DNA of 64,000 nt from Parachlamydia acanthamoebae. Lineage in GTDB: Bacteria > Chlamydiota > Chlamydiia > Chlamydiales > Parachlamydiaceae. The stretch is taken from the NCBI RefSeq assembly GCF_000875975.1, contig NZ_BAWW01000005.1, positions 186,001-250,000 of the forward strand, in the 5' to 3' direction. Below the pieces are notes generated by a model. The model did not search any database, was not told the origin of the DNA, and saw only the letters and a program-made list of their open reading frames with translations. The position numbers and the translations under genes were made by a program. This document shows, one piece after another, positions 63,367 to 64,000 of the stretch (positions are counted from its first letter, which is position 1; the number at the start of each line of letters is the position of its first letter).

Positions 63367-64000
63367 ATGCCGAACCAACATCGTTTATGCATTCAAAATA
63401 GTTGGGAAAAAGGTTCTGGACCACTTTTTCAATCCTTTAATCCCGCAACAGGAGAGCTTTTGTGGGAAGGAAATGCGGCAGACCGCGAAGATGTCGATCG
63501 AGCCATTGGAGCTGCATTACAAGCTTTTGAAGAATGGGCTAATCTCCCGATCAATGAAAGAATCGATTATCTTTTAAGCTTTCGCGATGAACTTGAAGAA
63601 GAAAAAAATACCCTAGCTTTAGTGATTGCCCAAGAGACAGGCAAACCTTTATGGGAGTCTAAGGGAGAAGTTGATGCAATGCTCGCCAAAATTGCGATTT
63701 CCATCGATGCCTACCAAGTACGTTGCCCAAATACCACACTCCCACAATCGGCAAATGTTGTCAAAACACATCATAAGCCCCATGGCGTCGCCGTTGTTTT
63801 AGGACCCTTCAATTTCCCTGGACATCTTCCCAATGGGCACATTATCCCTGCCCTGCTCGCCGGAAATACAATCGTTTTTAAGCCCAGCGAACTGACCCCT
63901 CTGGTAGGAGAATTTATCGCCCAGATTTGGCAAAGAAGTGGCTTACCAGAAGGCGTGCTGAATCTTGTTCAGGGAGGACGAGACACGGGTAATTATCTGA
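63367..64000 (+). CDS. astD: N-succinylglutamate 5-semialdehyde dehydrogenase (C-terminus outside window)
   Basis: The first 211 codons of an NAD-dependent aldehyde dehydrogenase: WEKGSGPLFQSFNPATGELLWEG at the start (key residues), AIAQETGKPLWES-like ETGKPLWESKGEV (about 97), the cofactor stretch VVLGPFNFPGHLPNGHIIPALLAGN (about 138-162) and FKPSELTPLVGE (about 165). GPFNFPGHLPNGH is typical of AstD. The catalytic Cys and Glu lie outside the window. It oxidises succinylglutamate semialdehyde to succinylglutamate. The gene starts 13 nt after astA. Confidence 0.92.
   Translation, partial: MPNQHRLCIQNSWEKGSGPLFQSFNPATGELLWEGNAADREDVDRAIGAALQAFEEWANLPINERIDYLLSFRDELEEEKNTLALVIAQETGKPLWESKGEVDAMLAKIAISIDAYQVRCPNTTLPQSANVVKTHHKPHGVAVVLGPFNFPGHLPNGHIIPALLAGNTIVFKPSELTPLVGEFIAQIWQRSGLPEGVLNLVQGGRDTGNYL

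Overview
The window is a low-GC stretch of a Gram-negative chromosome. No rRNA or tRNA gene was found. My best guess for the host is an amoeba-associated member of the Chlamydiae (Parachlamydiaceae-like). The reasons are a sucA-sucB pair with a short linker, uvrC, rlmN and dnaG close together, a ResB-type protein behind a lipoprotein gene, and the general look of the proteins. This is inference; a Legionella-like gammaproteobacterium is not excluded.

Layout. (1) 1-15206 holds housekeeping genes: sucB (cut by the window edge), sucA, a lipoprotein and a ResB-like protein, a helical unknown, uvrC, a charged unknown, rlmN, a secreted acidic repeat protein, a family 2 glycosyltransferase and dnaG. 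(2) 15307-48837 is a large biosynthetic gene cluster of about 33 kb in three transcription units. (3) 48850-49003 is a frameshifted transposase end. (4) 49102-59455 holds a large PEP/pyruvate-dikinase-like protein, a PEBP protein and a Wsp-like chemosensory operon (CheW, CheR-TPR, CheW, CheA-REC). (5) 59734-64000 is an arginine/ornithine succinyl-pathway operon (M20 hydrolase, class III aminotransferase, AstA, AstD cut by the window edge).

The biosynthetic cluster is the most interesting part. Unit A (minus, 32412 to 15360) encodes an O-methyltransferase and two NRPS proteins with domain order A-T-C-A-T-C-A-T-C and A-T-E-C-A-T-TE. Read by eye, the adenylation codes predict an unknown starter (no Asp235), Gly, an unknown residue, D-Asn and Asn, then thioesterase release. 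Unit B (plus, 32520 to 36557) encodes an ABM protein, a SyrP/AsnO-type hydroxylase, a kynurenine-3-monooxygenase-like flavoenzyme, a TPR-like protein and an MbtH protein with an extra C-terminal domain. Unit C (minus, 48837 to 36547) encodes a free-standing formyltransferase-like/A/T module, a PduX-like threonine kinase, a cysteine-synthase-like PLP enzyme, an ATP-grasp/argininosuccinate-lyase fusion, an ABC exporter, a LysE-type exporter, a threonine aldolase and a Sfp-type phosphopantetheinyl transferase.

How they may work together: kinase, PLP enzyme and lyase match the logic proposed for 2,3-diaminobutyrate in uridyl-peptide antibiotics. The free-standing A domain carries a code resembling those for diaminobutyrate. 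The peptide would therefore be built from Gly, Asn, D-Asn (possibly beta-hydroxylated), a diamino acid and perhaps an oxidised, O-methylated aromatic unit, then exported. The cluster is visibly more AT-rich than its flanks and is bordered by a transposase remnant, so it was probably acquired horizontally. I know of no described product with this combination, but I could not search.
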